NCBI RefSeq assembly: GCF_000019185.1
Contig: NC_010334.1
Coordinates: 1,860,001 to 1,924,000, forward strand
Length of the DNA: 64,000 nucleotides
Source of the DNA: Shewanella halifaxensis HAW-EB4
Lineage (GTDB): Bacteria; Pseudomonadota; Gammaproteobacteria; Enterobacterales; Shewanellaceae
Reading direction: 5' to 3'
The translations under genes and the position numbers were made by a program. The notes under the pieces are model-generated. The model did not search any database. It was given only the letters and a program-made list of their open reading frames with translations, and had not been told where the DNA came from. This document shows, piece by piece, positions 43,962 through 51,602 of the stretch. How positions within the stretch are numbered: position 1 is the stretch's first letter; the number at the start of each line of letters is the position of its first letter.

Positions 43962-44716
43962 TGAGCTTTGTCGACGTACAGCAAGACTTTATGGATTACA
44001 TTAAAGATCCCTCACGGCCGCTTCCAGATGGTATTGAAGCGCGGCGGATGAAAATATATCGAGAGCTATTCTTTAATAATGTCGATGGTTTTGTGTCAAA
44101 TGCGTTTCCTGTGCTAAAAAGTCTGTACAAAGAAGAGGACTGGTTAGAAATAGTGCAAAGCTTCTTTGCCACTCATGACTGCCACACACCTATTTTTGTC
44201 GGGATCTCTCAGGAGTTTCTATTATTTCTCCAAACCGAATATCAAGTCACCGAGATAGATCCACCGTTTATGTTGGAGTTGGCCCATTATGAGTGGTTAG
44301 AGCTGGTGGTGGCCGTCGCCCAAGATAATGCAAGCCAACGGCTTATAACCTCTGAGGATACAGAAATTGAAACTATTAAGTTGTGCGTATCAGCGACGTC
44401 CAAAGTAGCCCAGTATGCCTATGATGTTCAGCACATTAGTCCGGACTATCGTCCTGAAGAACCGAGTGAATTACCGCAGTATTTTTGTATTTATCGCGAC
44501 TTAAATGAAGAGGTCCGATTTTTACTGTTAAATCCATTAACCGCACAGATGCTCGCTTATCTGTCACAGCATGAGAGCCTTGGTTACACGGAGTTACTAG
44601 ATTGGTTAGTGCATACTTATACGCATATCCAAGCTGATGCTTTAAAGGCCGGATGTTTACAGCTACTCGAGGATTTGGGTCACAAAGGTATTATTAAACG
44701 ATTTATTGGAAAATAA
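43961..44716 (+). CDS. hvfC: DUF2063 partner protein of the MNIO enzyme (HvfC-type)
   Basis: A 251-residue protein whose N-terminal ~95 residues match the DUF2063 putative DNA-binding/partner domain (QQDFMDYIKDPS, RRMKIYRELFFNNVDGFVSNAFPVL as two blocks, FFATHDCHTP). The C-terminal part resembles the winged RiPP-recognition-like region of HvfC/MbnC-type partners (PLTAQMLAYLSQHESLGYTELLDWL, in pieces). In characterised systems this subunit binds the precursor and is needed for MNIO activity. Start ATG overlaps the hvfB stop (TAATG), giving coupled synthesis, consistent with a complex. Confidence 0.88.
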   Translation: MSFVDVQQDFMDYIKDPSRPLPDGIEARRMKIYRELFFNNVDGFVSNAFPVLKSLYKEEDWLEIVQSFFATHDCHTPIFVGISQEFLLFLQTEYQVTEIDPPFMLELAHYEWLELVVAVAQDNASQRLITSEDTEIETIKLCVSATSKVAQYAYDVQHISPDYRPEEPSELPQYFCIYRDLNEEVRFLLLNPLTAQMLAYLSQHESLGYTELLDWLVHTYTHIQADALKAGCLQLLEDLGHKGIIKRFIGK

Positions 44717-44805
44717 ACGCACTGTTAGTGTGATTGATATCTATAATTATTGTAAAAGTTGATCTAAATTGATGTTGTCAGTCGCAATAATAAGTAGAGG
44801 AAGTT

Positions 44806-44925
44806 ATGAGTCAGCCGTTTAAAGACCCATTTAATATTGGTTATTTTATTGTTTTTATTCTTTTACTGTTGATCCCAACATTACCTGCAACTCTGTCTTG
44901 GTTAATGGTCTTGGGTTTACTTTAA
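44806..44925 (+). CDS. 39-residue single-helix membrane microprotein
   Basis: A short frame with a strong AGAGGAAG ribosome site and TAA stop. The product MSQPFKDPFNIGYFIVFILL... is a short polar head followed by an almost wholly hydrophobic helix (IGYFIVFILLLLIPTLPATL...) to the end. It lies 89 bp after hvfC and 73 bp before ybaN in the same orientation, so it could belong to the RiPP operon or to ybaN. Characterised Hvf clusters often include a membrane DoxX protein; this is far too small to be one. Function unknown. Confidence 0.6.
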   Translation: MSQPFKDPFNIGYFIVFILLLLIPTLPATLSWLMVLGLL

Positions 44926-44998
44926 TCTGTCTTTAAGCCAAACTCGGTTATACTGGCCACTCAATATAGAGTGGCTTTTCTGTTTCTGGATTTAATTT

Positions 44999-45367
44999 AT
45001 GGCGTTAAAACGTAGCTTTTTCCTGATTATTGGTCTTTGCAGCTTAGCTTTAGGGCTCTTAGGTATTCTGCTGCCGATATTACCTACCGTTCCCTTCATA
45101 TTGTTAGCGGCGTATTGCTTTGCCCGTTCAAGTGAACGCATGCATCAATGGCTGATGACTCACCCTTGGTTTGCCGATGCACTTAAAAATTGGCAGGTTC
45201 AGGGAGCCATTCGTAAAAGCCTTAAGAAGAAAGCCTATATTGTGAGTAGCTTGAGTTTTTTAACCAGTATTGTGATAGTGCCTCTGCTCTGGGTTAAGAT
45301 TATGTTGGCTTGTCTTGGAACGGGTTTAATTGTTTATCTTAGAAGTATCCCAGAAATCGAGGGCTGA
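44999..45367 (+). CDS. ybaN: YbaN family (DUF454) inner-membrane protein
   Basis: A 122-residue membrane protein with four hydrophobic segments and the DUF454 signature: LGLLGILLPILPTVPFILLAAYCFARSSERMHQWL (seen in parts), HPWF and W-containing loop, then KKKAY. Function unknown. In E. coli ybaN lies immediately before apt, as here, so it marks the left end of the conserved ybaN-apt-dnaX block. No Shine-Dalgarno is obvious. Confidence 0.9.
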   Translation: MALKRSFFLIIGLCSLALGLLGILLPILPTVPFILLAAYCFARSSERMHQWLMTHPWFADALKNWQVQGAIRKSLKKKAYIVSSLSFLTSIVIVPLLWVKIMLACLGTGLIVYLRSIPEIEG

Positions 45368-45623
45368 TAACTCACTGTGTTGTTCCATCATGTTGAAATT
45401 TAAGGTGTATTTTTACTTTTTTATAACGACCTCCTTCTTTCGGAACAATCAGAAAATAAAATACCCTAGGCTAAGACTACACTTCTGCTCTTAGTAGGTT
45501 GCAACTCGCTATAAAGCGGCTTAAGCTTGATGCCGATTTTTACACTTCGATGACATCTATACTGGCATAATCAAATTTTTGGCTGGTGATGTCAGCAAAC
45601 TAAAGTAGATTAAGTAAAGAATT

Positions 45624-46175
45624 ATGGTAATGAATACTGACAGCTTGGCACTAATAAAGAACAGCATTAAAACCATCCCTAACTATCCTAAAGAGGGGAT
45701 CTTGTTTAGAGATGTGACTAGCTTATTAGAAGATCCACAAGCCTATAAACTCACCATTGGCCTTTTAGTGGAGCACTATAAAGATCAAGGCTTTACTAAA
45801 GTTGTCGGTACTGAAGCGCGCGGCTTTTTGTTTGGTGCGCCTTTAGCTCTAGAATTAGGTATTGGCTTCGTGCCAGTTCGTAAGCCTGGTAAGCTACCAA
45901 GAGAAACGATTTCTGAGAGCTATGAGCTTGAATATGGTCATGACGTGCTAGAGATCCATGTTGATGCGATCAACGCCGAAGATAAGGTATTGGTTATCGA
46001 TGACTTACTTGCAACTGGCGGCACTATCGAAGCGACAGTTAAACTTATTCGTCAGTTAGGCGGAAGTGTAAACGATGCCGCTTTCGTTATCTCATTGCCA
46101 GACCTTGGTGGTGAGCAGCGTCTTGAGAAGATGGATCTTAAGTTAGTGAGCCTTTGCGAATTCGAAGGCGAATAA
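45624..46175 (+). CDS. apt: adenine phosphoribosyltransferase
   Basis: A 183-residue purine salvage enzyme making AMP from adenine and PRPP. The PRPP-binding motif VLVIDDLLATGGT is complete, with FRDVTSLLEDP, GTEARGFLFGAPLA and VPVRKPGKLP as further family blocks. Length is normal. It precedes dnaX, as in E. coli, with a 198-bp gap that holds the leader structure described for dnaX. A second ATG two codons on is a possible start. Confidence 0.97.
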   Translation: MVMNTDSLALIKNSIKTIPNYPKEGILFRDVTSLLEDPQAYKLTIGLLVEHYKDQGFTKVVGTEARGFLFGAPLALELGIGFVPVRKPGKLPRETISESYELEYGHDVLEIHVDAINAEDKVLVIDDLLATGGTIEATVKLIRQLGGSVNDAAFVISLPDLGGEQRLEKMDLKLVSLCEFEGE

Positions 46176-46267
46176 GCCATTAAGCAGCTGTCACTAGCAG
46201 CTGTGATAGAGAGTCGCACAAACTGTCGATTCTTTATCTTAAAAGGTGATTTAATCACCGCTAAATC

Positions 46268-46340
46268 GCTCCTCTGACGCTTGAGATAGCATGTAAAAGC
46301 GTTGCATGCTATTGTTCGATGATGTCGAGGAGCGTGCTCC
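46268..46340 (+). promoter_or_regulatory. candidate structured leader of dnaX
   Basis: Nested inverted repeats 34-106 bp before the dnaX ATG: GCTCCTC (46268-46274) can pair with GAGGAGC (46327-46333), enclosing ATAGCATG/CATGCTAT (46286-46312). GGAGC at 46329 can alternatively pair with GCTCC at 46336-46340, excluding the outer stem. Such mutually exclusive pairing could regulate dnaX, but no known riboswitch or 4.5S RNA core is present. Confidence 0.4.
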
Positions 46341-46373
46341 CGAAACCGTATTCATGACACGTTGGGGAGTTCC

Positions 46374-49166
46374 ATGTCATATCAGGTGTTGGCCAGAAAA
46401 TGGCGCCCTGCCACATTTGAGCAAATGGTTGGTCAGTCGCATGTTTTACATGCCTTAACCAATGCGCTCACTCAGCAAAGATTACATCATGCCTATCTGT
46501 TTTCCGGTACACGCGGTGTCGGTAAAACCAGTCTCGCACGTCTTTTTGCTAAAGGCTTAAACTGTGAGCAAGGCGTAACCGCTACGCCATGTGGAAAATG
46601 TTCTGCGTGCGTTGAAATTGCCGAGGGGCGATTTGTTGATCTGATTGAGGTCGATGCAGCATCAAGAACTAAAGTCGATGATACTCGCGAACTGCTCGAT
46701 AATGTGCAATACAGACCGAGTCGTGGCCGCTATAAAGTGTATCTTATCGATGAAGTACACATGCTATCGCGAAGCAGCTTTAATGCGCTACTCAAAACAC
46801 TTGAAGAACCCCCTGAGCATGTAAAGTTCCTATTGGCGACAACGGATCCACAGCGCTTACCTGTGACTGTACTTTCACGTTGTTTGCAATTTAACTTAAA
46901 GAGTTTGACTCAAGATGAAATTGCCACGCAAATAAGTCATATATTGAGTCAAGAGCAGTTAAGTTTTGAGGACGCAGCATTAACTCTGCTAGCCAAAGCG
47001 GCTAATGGCAGTATGCGTGATGCATTAAGTCTGACTGATCAAGCGATTGCATTTGGCGCAGGCCAAGTAAAACTTGAACAAGTACAAACTATGCTTGGCA
47101 GCATCGATGAAAAGCATGTTCTAGCGCTGCTAGAAGCACTAGCCAAAGCCGATATCATGGATTTGATGCAAGTGACAGCCAAAGTGTTGTCATTTGGCGC
47201 TGATCCAGAAGAGGTGCTGCGTAGCTTACTAGAGCTCTTACACCAGATTACATTGACGCAATTTGCCCCCGCTGCGGCGCAAATGTCTTTGTATAGCGAG
47301 CAAATTAGTGCATTTGCCCAACAATTGTCAGCCGAGCAAGTCCAGCTTTACTATCAGTTATTATTAACGGGTCGCAAAGACCTGCCTCATGCGCCAGATC
47401 CAAAGTCTGGACTCGAGATGGCACTACTGCGTGCGGTAACTTTCGTACCTGAAAAGCCAGTGACACGTTGGGCCGTAGAGACTAAGTCTGATATCGCATT
47501 ACCCGATATAAGTACATCGTCTCAGCAAGTGATAAATCAGGCTGAATCTGCGGCTACCACTAAGCAAGATGCAACGCAGCATGCACAAGAGCCCGTAAAT
47601 AGCGCAGCGGGTAGTGAAGCTGCTCCGACTAAATTGGCTGATACTCCAGAAGCTGATGCAGCGGCTGTTCAAGTTAACAATGAGCAGCAAGTATCTGCTG
47701 ACGAGAGTACACAAGCGCCAACGGCGACAGATGTTGAGCCTGAAGTGCTAAGCGAGCAACTTGATAGCCTAAACAGTGAAATGGCTGTGATCATGAGCCA
47801 GGCTCAAGGTCAAGGGTTTAAAGATGGAACAGAGCAAGCACAGCCAAGTGCCCAAGAGAATGTTTCACATACTGATTATCATCAAGGTCAAGTGGCTCAA
47901 ACTGTAACGGTTGATGATACTATTCAAGATGGCTCTGTTCAAAATCACTCTGTACAGGGCTATGCAGATGCAGGCCAAGGTGACGATGATCTCGCATCTT
48001 ATGCTGATTATGCAGGCGCCTATGGTAGCAATGAGGATAGCGAAAATACTGACTACGGTTTTGGGCATGCCTCATCAAGTTATCAACCTGAACGTACAAG
48101 CCAAAATGTACATCAGTCAGAAAATAATACCAGTGAAACGCAGCAAGCAAGTCAAACACCTCAACCTGCAGAATCAAGCACTGGAACCGCTGACCGAGCA
48201 GCCAGTGATGATATCTTGGATGCGGTCTTAGCAGCCAGAGCGACATTGCTTGAGGGACTAGGAGAGGATGATCCTAAGGAGGAATCCTCAAAAAAGTCTT
48301 TAGAGGGTCGTAAACCTTTTACGCCTCCGGCACGAAAGGAGCCTGTTGCGCAAAGCAATAGCCCTACGGTAAGTGATACTAACAGCAGTAAAGAGACGCC
48401 TATAAATGAAAATACTGCTCCGAAATTAGGACCCGCAGCAGATCTAATCGATAGGCCGCCATGGGAAGAGCCTCATGAGCAAGACCCCTGTGCGCGTTTT
48501 GATGATGCCTCAACGCCAGTAAAAGCAGATGAGGGCGACGCCAAAGTAACGAGTGCCCAGGCAATGAGTCCTCAGGTCGACAATCATGCTTCTGATGATG
48601 CTCAAGGAACTGCAGATAGCAATCAGGGGCAAGTCACAGCTGATTCATCTCCTGTTCAGGATGCTGAGCTAAACTTACCTTTATTACCCAGTGGTGAGTT
48701 AACGGGTAATGATGTCGATCTGAAATGGTATCGGTTTATGTCTGAGTTAGAAGTTGGTGGGCGTGTGCGGCAGTTAGCGGTTAACTCTGTCTGTCACCAG
48801 TTCGAGCAGCCGCTATCGTTATTGCTTAAGCCTGATCAGAAGCATTTAGCCGCCGATATTGCGATTAAACAGCTTGAAGAGGCAATGACCAATGCCTTAG
48901 GTGAACCATGCAGTGTTAGTGTGGCAGTGGGAGTCGACAATGATCGAGAAACGCCACTAGAGGTCAGGCGACGTTTTCATAAAGAGATTTTAGTTCAGGC
49001 GCATCATGATCTGATGACTGACGATAATATTCGTTGGTTAACCCAGAATATGGGAGCGCAGATGACGGCAGACTCGTTAACCTATGCCCCTGAATTGCTG
49101 GTACAGAAAGGAAATCAGATTGAGTTGATCGATATTGCGAACTTTAAGCGGTTAACTGAGTCATAA
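46374..49166 (+). CDS. dnaX: DNA polymerase III subunits tau/gamma
   Basis: A 930-residue clamp-loader subunit. Domain I-II: Walker A SGTRGVGKTSLAR near residue 44, zinc Cys set at about 64, 73, 76 and 79, Walker B LIDEVHMLS and the SRC motif LSRCLQF. Domain III runs to about 365. Then comes a long low-complexity Gln/Ala/Ser/acidic linker (about 375-775). The C-terminal polymerase-binding tau domain is recognisable from DLKWYRFMSELEVGG. The start is the ATG after GGGGAG, not the TTG at 46362. E. coli tau is 643 residues; the extra length is all linker. A programmed -1 frameshift at 48290-48296 should yield gamma of about 646 residues. ybaB follows. Confidence 0.96.
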   Translation: MSYQVLARKWRPATFEQMVGQSHVLHALTNALTQQRLHHAYLFSGTRGVGKTSLARLFAKGLNCEQGVTATPCGKCSACVEIAEGRFVDLIEVDAASRTKVDDTRELLDNVQYRPSRGRYKVYLIDEVHMLSRSSFNALLKTLEEPPEHVKFLLATTDPQRLPVTVLSRCLQFNLKSLTQDEIATQISHILSQEQLSFEDAALTLLAKAANGSMRDALSLTDQAIAFGAGQVKLEQVQTMLGSIDEKHVLALLEALAKADIMDLMQVTAKVLSFGADPEEVLRSLLELLHQITLTQFAPAAAQMSLYSEQISAFAQQLSAEQVQLYYQLLLTGRKDLPHAPDPKSGLEMALLRAVTFVPEKPVTRWAVETKSDIALPDISTSSQQVINQAESAATTKQDATQHAQEPVNSAAGSEAAPTKLADTPEADAAAVQVNNEQQVSADESTQAPTATDVEPEVLSEQLDSLNSEMAVIMSQAQGQGFKDGTEQAQPSAQENVSHTDYHQGQVAQTVTVDDTIQDGSVQNHSVQGYADAGQGDDDLASYADYAGAYGSNEDSENTDYGFGHASSSYQPERTSQNVHQSENNTSETQQASQTPQPAESSTGTADRAASDDILDAVLAARATLLEGLGEDDPKEESSKKSLEGRKPFTPPARKEPVAQSNSPTVSDTNSSKETPINENTAPKLGPAADLIDRPPWEEPHEQDPCARFDDASTPVKADEGDAKVTSAQAMSPQVDNHASDDAQGTADSNQGQVTADSSPVQDAELNLPLLPSGELTGNDVDLKWYRFMSELEVGGRVRQLAVNSVCHQFEQPLSLLLKPDQKHLAADIAIKQLEEAMTNALGEPCSVSVAVGVDNDRETPLEVRRRFHKEILVQAHHDLMTDDNIRWLTQNMGAQMTADSLTYAPELLVQKGNQIELIDIANFKRLTES
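48277..48327 (+). other. programmed -1 ribosomal frameshift signal producing gamma
   Basis: All three parts of the E. coli dnaX signal are present. An upstream Shine-Dalgarno-like AGGAGG (48277-48282) lies 7 nt before the slippery heptamer A AAA AAG (48290-48296), which is in the correct reading phase (codons TCA AAA AAG). After a 6-nt spacer comes a stem-loop (48303-48327: GAGG, 2-nt bulge, CGTAAA, loop CCT, TTTACG, CCTC). After slippage the -1 frame reads Val-Phe-Arg-Gly-Ser and stops at TAA 48311-48313, giving a gamma of about 646 residues without the C-terminal tau part. Confidence 0.88.
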
Positions 49167-49266
49167 TTTTTACAATTGAATTTCAGCTTTCATTGCTAAT
49201 CACTGTTTTTTTAGTAAGATTAGCCCACTTTATTTGTTGTGATAAATAATAGAAGAGAATTAGAGT

Positions 49267-49596
49267 ATGTTTGGAAAAGGCGGTATGGGCAACTTGATGA
49301 AGCAAGCCCAGCAGATGCAAGACAAAATGGCTAAAGTGCAAGAAGAGATCGCACGTATGGAAGTCACTGGCGAAGCCGGTGCCGGCCTAGTTAAAGTGAC
49401 CATGACGGGTTCTCACAGCGTACGTAAAGTCGATATCGATGCAAGTCTGCTTGAAGATGATAAAGAGATGCTAGAAGATCTTATCGCAGCAGCGTGTAAT
49501 GATGCGGCGCGCCGTGTAGAAGAGAATCAAAAAGAGAAAATGGCCGAAGTGACTGGCGGTATGCAACTACCACCAGGCATGAAGATGCCGTTCTAA
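49267..49596 (+). CDS. ybaB: nucleoid-associated protein YbaB/EbfC
   Basis: A 109-residue DNA-binding dimer with the tweezer fold. Recognised by MFGKGGMGNLMKQAQQMQDKM, GEAGAGLVKVTMTG and the C-terminal GGMQLPPGMKMPF. It is 100 bp after dnaX, and in E. coli is followed at once by recR. Here a terminator and an accessory islet intervene, so recR is uncoupled. Confidence 0.97.
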   Translation: MFGKGGMGNLMKQAQQMQDKMAKVQEEIARMEVTGEAGAGLVKVTMTGSHSVRKVDIDASLLEDDKEMLEDLIAAACNDAARRVEENQKEKMAEVTGGMQLPPGMKMPF

Positions 49597-49680
49597 GTTT
49601 AAATTGCTATTTTAACGGTGTATTTTGCTGTTAAATTGGAGTGGCCCAAATAGGGGCCAAATCCAGCGATTAAAAACAAA

Positions 49681-49711
49681 AAAAGCTCAAGCAATTTGCT
49701 TGAGCTTTTTT
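49681..49711 (+). terminator. intrinsic terminator after ybaB
   Basis: AAAAGCTCAAGCA/TGCTTGAGCTTTT stem with 3-nt loop and a following T-run, 85 bp past ybaB. Confidence 0.9.
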
Positions 49712-49832
49712 GTTTGTATGTTTTGTTAGTCGTTCAGCAGAGTTGACTCGGACAGTTACGAAGCTAACTTATTAATATATGGCTACGAAGGCCTATAATG
49801 TGGATTGGTTATCTGTTTGAGTTTCAGCGGGG

Positions 49833-50399
49833 TTATTGCCTTAACCAACCATCTGGAATATTGAGTGACCTTATCACTTTTGCTGGGGTGCCTGCTGCTA
49901 AGCAATTTGGTGGAATTTCTCCAACAACTATCGAACCGGCGGCAATGACAGAATTATTGCCAATAGAAGAACCTGCAAGGATCATTGAATTCGCACCAAC
50001 CCACACATTATTTCCAATAATAATGGGGGCATTTTTCATCTCTCGCTCAGGAGATAACTGATGGAAGTCGGTATCAAAAATGTAAGTCATATCACCTACC
50101 TTAGTGTGATGACCGATTTTGATCGACTGTGTAGCACAAATATTGACTCCGTCATTAAAAAATGAACCTTCACCTATCTCTAATATTGCACCAGTTTGAA
50201 CCGTAATACTTTGACGTAGGCGAAAAGAGCGAAATGAGCATTGATTACCAATACGCATAATACCTTTGTTATGTATTTCCGGCCATGCTCCACTGAATAT
50301 CGGGATGCTATCAATCATAACCTTCTTTCTTTTACAAAAGAATTTGATAGAAAGATTTTTCAACTTTCGTCGCAGACTAACTTTTTTACACATACTCAT
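49833..50399 (-). CDS. left-handed beta-helix acyltransferase (hexapeptide repeat)
   Basis: A 188-residue transferase of the LbH/xenobiotic acetyltransferase type. Hexapeptide repeats run from about residue 65 to 175 (GAILEIGEGSFFNDGVNICATQ in two turns, IIIGNNVWVGANSMILAGSSIG in turns), and GTPAKVIR is near the end. The DTDFHQ segment supplies a plausible catalytic His. The basic N-terminus (SLRRKLKNLSIKFFCKRKKV) is unusual. It most resembles sugar or polysaccharide O-acetyltransferases. It lies on the opposite strand to all surrounding genes and is AT-rich, suggesting acquisition. Either of two nearby ATGs could be the start. Confidence 0.85.
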   Translation of the reverse strand: MSMCKKVSLRRKLKNLSIKFFCKRKKVMIDSIPIFSGAWPEIHNKGIMRIGNQCSFRSFRLRQSITVQTGAILEIGEGSFFNDGVNICATQSIKIGHHTKVGDMTYIFDTDFHQLSPEREMKNAPIIIGNNVWVGANSMILAGSSIGNNSVIAAGSIVVGEIPPNCLAAGTPAKVIRSLNIPDGWLRQ

Positions 50400-50892
50400 T
50401 TCCGAATATTTATACTAGATGACTAACTAAGACTGGTGGTGACAGTGGAGTGATGATTAACTCTCTATGGGACTCTTTGGAATCCCCCTGAGTGCTCGGC
50501 TTAAGCATGAGCTTTAATTGGGATGGAGTCCCTAGGCTGGCTACAATCAAACGCGTGTGTTTTTACATTAGCTCTTTTTGATTGGCAAGTGTTTCTCTGT
50601 GAAGTTTTGTTCATGAGTGGGCTGGAGTAACCTTTTTTCGGCTGAAAAAGGTTACTTTATTCAATTATGAGTAAGATAAAACGCTCAGGCAGTTGGTTGC
50701 AACTGCGGTGTGTGGCTGAATATTATATTTAAGTATTGGTGTGTGAGTTTGTTGGCATAGATGGCCTAAAAATAGGCTTTTATCGATAGTTTATTTGATG
50801 AGAGACTTACGCTTCTTGCGAGCTAAATTACTCTGTGTCAAACTCCGGTCAATTTCTTCCCTCAAAAATACGCCACTTTTGGTACATTTTGC
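50400..50892. other. non-coding region with one strong hairpin
   Basis: About 490 bp with no supportable gene. The only clear structure is a perfect 11-bp inverted repeat GTAACCTTTTT/AAAAAGGTTAC at 50627-50655 (7-nt loop), followed by TTTATT. It has no adjacent gene end to terminate and may be a remnant of a lost gene or element. Confidence 0.5.
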
Positions 50893-51600
50893 TTGTCGAT
50901 TTGGATAGATAGTGTGAAGCAAAAATTCAAGGGGCTAGGATTCTCTTTAGTCATATTCATCGTCATTGTTATCTTCAATTCCCTATTTGGCGCGCCGCCA
51001 ATTGCCCTGAGTGGCATCGAAAAATATAGCGATAAAGTCACAATTGATGAGGCGCGAGAGCTCGGCTTTATCTTGTTTAAGAGTAAGCGTTACTCCGAGG
51101 CGAGAGCATTTTTCAAGCCTGCAGCGCAACAAGGCGATGTGGGGAGTCAACTGTCACTGGCTACTCTCTATTTTTACGATCTTACAGAGAATAATAACTA
51201 CCAGCAGGCTTATTATAGGTTTAGTAAAAATAGCGATAATGCCTTCGCTCAATACTATTTAAGCTTGCTGTACCACTTCGGATATTACGTGCCTCAAAGC
51301 CAATTAAAATCTCTATTTTGGCTAGAAAAATCCGCAGCGCAGTCTTTCCCTGCTGCCCAGCATAATTTGGCTGTTTATTATTTTAACCTAGGAGATTATA
51401 GCCAAGCTTATCTGTGGGGACGTTATGCTAGAGATAATGATTTTTCTCAGGCTCGAAGCTTAGTTAAACAAGCGGCAGGGCATTTAACGCCACAAGAAAA
51501 AGCCATTGCTGACAAGACGTATAGAAACAGCAAAGCTGAACATCACTGGGATGGCAAGAACAATAGTCAGATTGGCGCACTGTTAGAGCAGGTATTTTAA
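50893..51600 (+). CDS. membrane-anchored Sel1-repeat protein
   Basis: A 235-residue protein. A hydrophobic segment near the N terminus (LGFSLVIFIVIVIFNSLFG) anchors it or acts as an uncleaved signal. It is followed by alpha-solenoid Sel1/TPR-like repeats, for example YSEARAFFKPAAQQGDVGSQ, SLFWLEKSAAQSFPAAQHNLA and DYSQAYLWGRYARDNDF. Such repeats mediate protein contacts. The start is uncertain: TTG at 50893 or GTG at 50914, the latter behind GGATAG. Two bases separate it from the next gene, so they form an operon. Not recognised as a named family. Confidence 0.75.
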   Translation: MSIWIDSVKQKFKGLGFSLVIFIVIVIFNSLFGAPPIALSGIEKYSDKVTIDEARELGFILFKSKRYSEARAFFKPAAQQGDVGSQLSLATLYFYDLTENNNYQQAYYRFSKNSDNAFAQYYLSLLYHFGYYVPQSQLKSLFWLEKSAAQSFPAAQHNLAVYYFNLGDYSQAYLWGRYARDNDFSQARSLVKQAAGHLTPQEKAIADKTYRNSKAEHHWDGKNNSQIGALLEQVF

Positions 51601-51602
51601 CC

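Noticed and set aside
46176..46373. 4.5S RNA (ffs) gene before dnaX
   Set aside because: The region is structured, but the invariant GGAAGCAGCC-containing SRP RNA core is absent.
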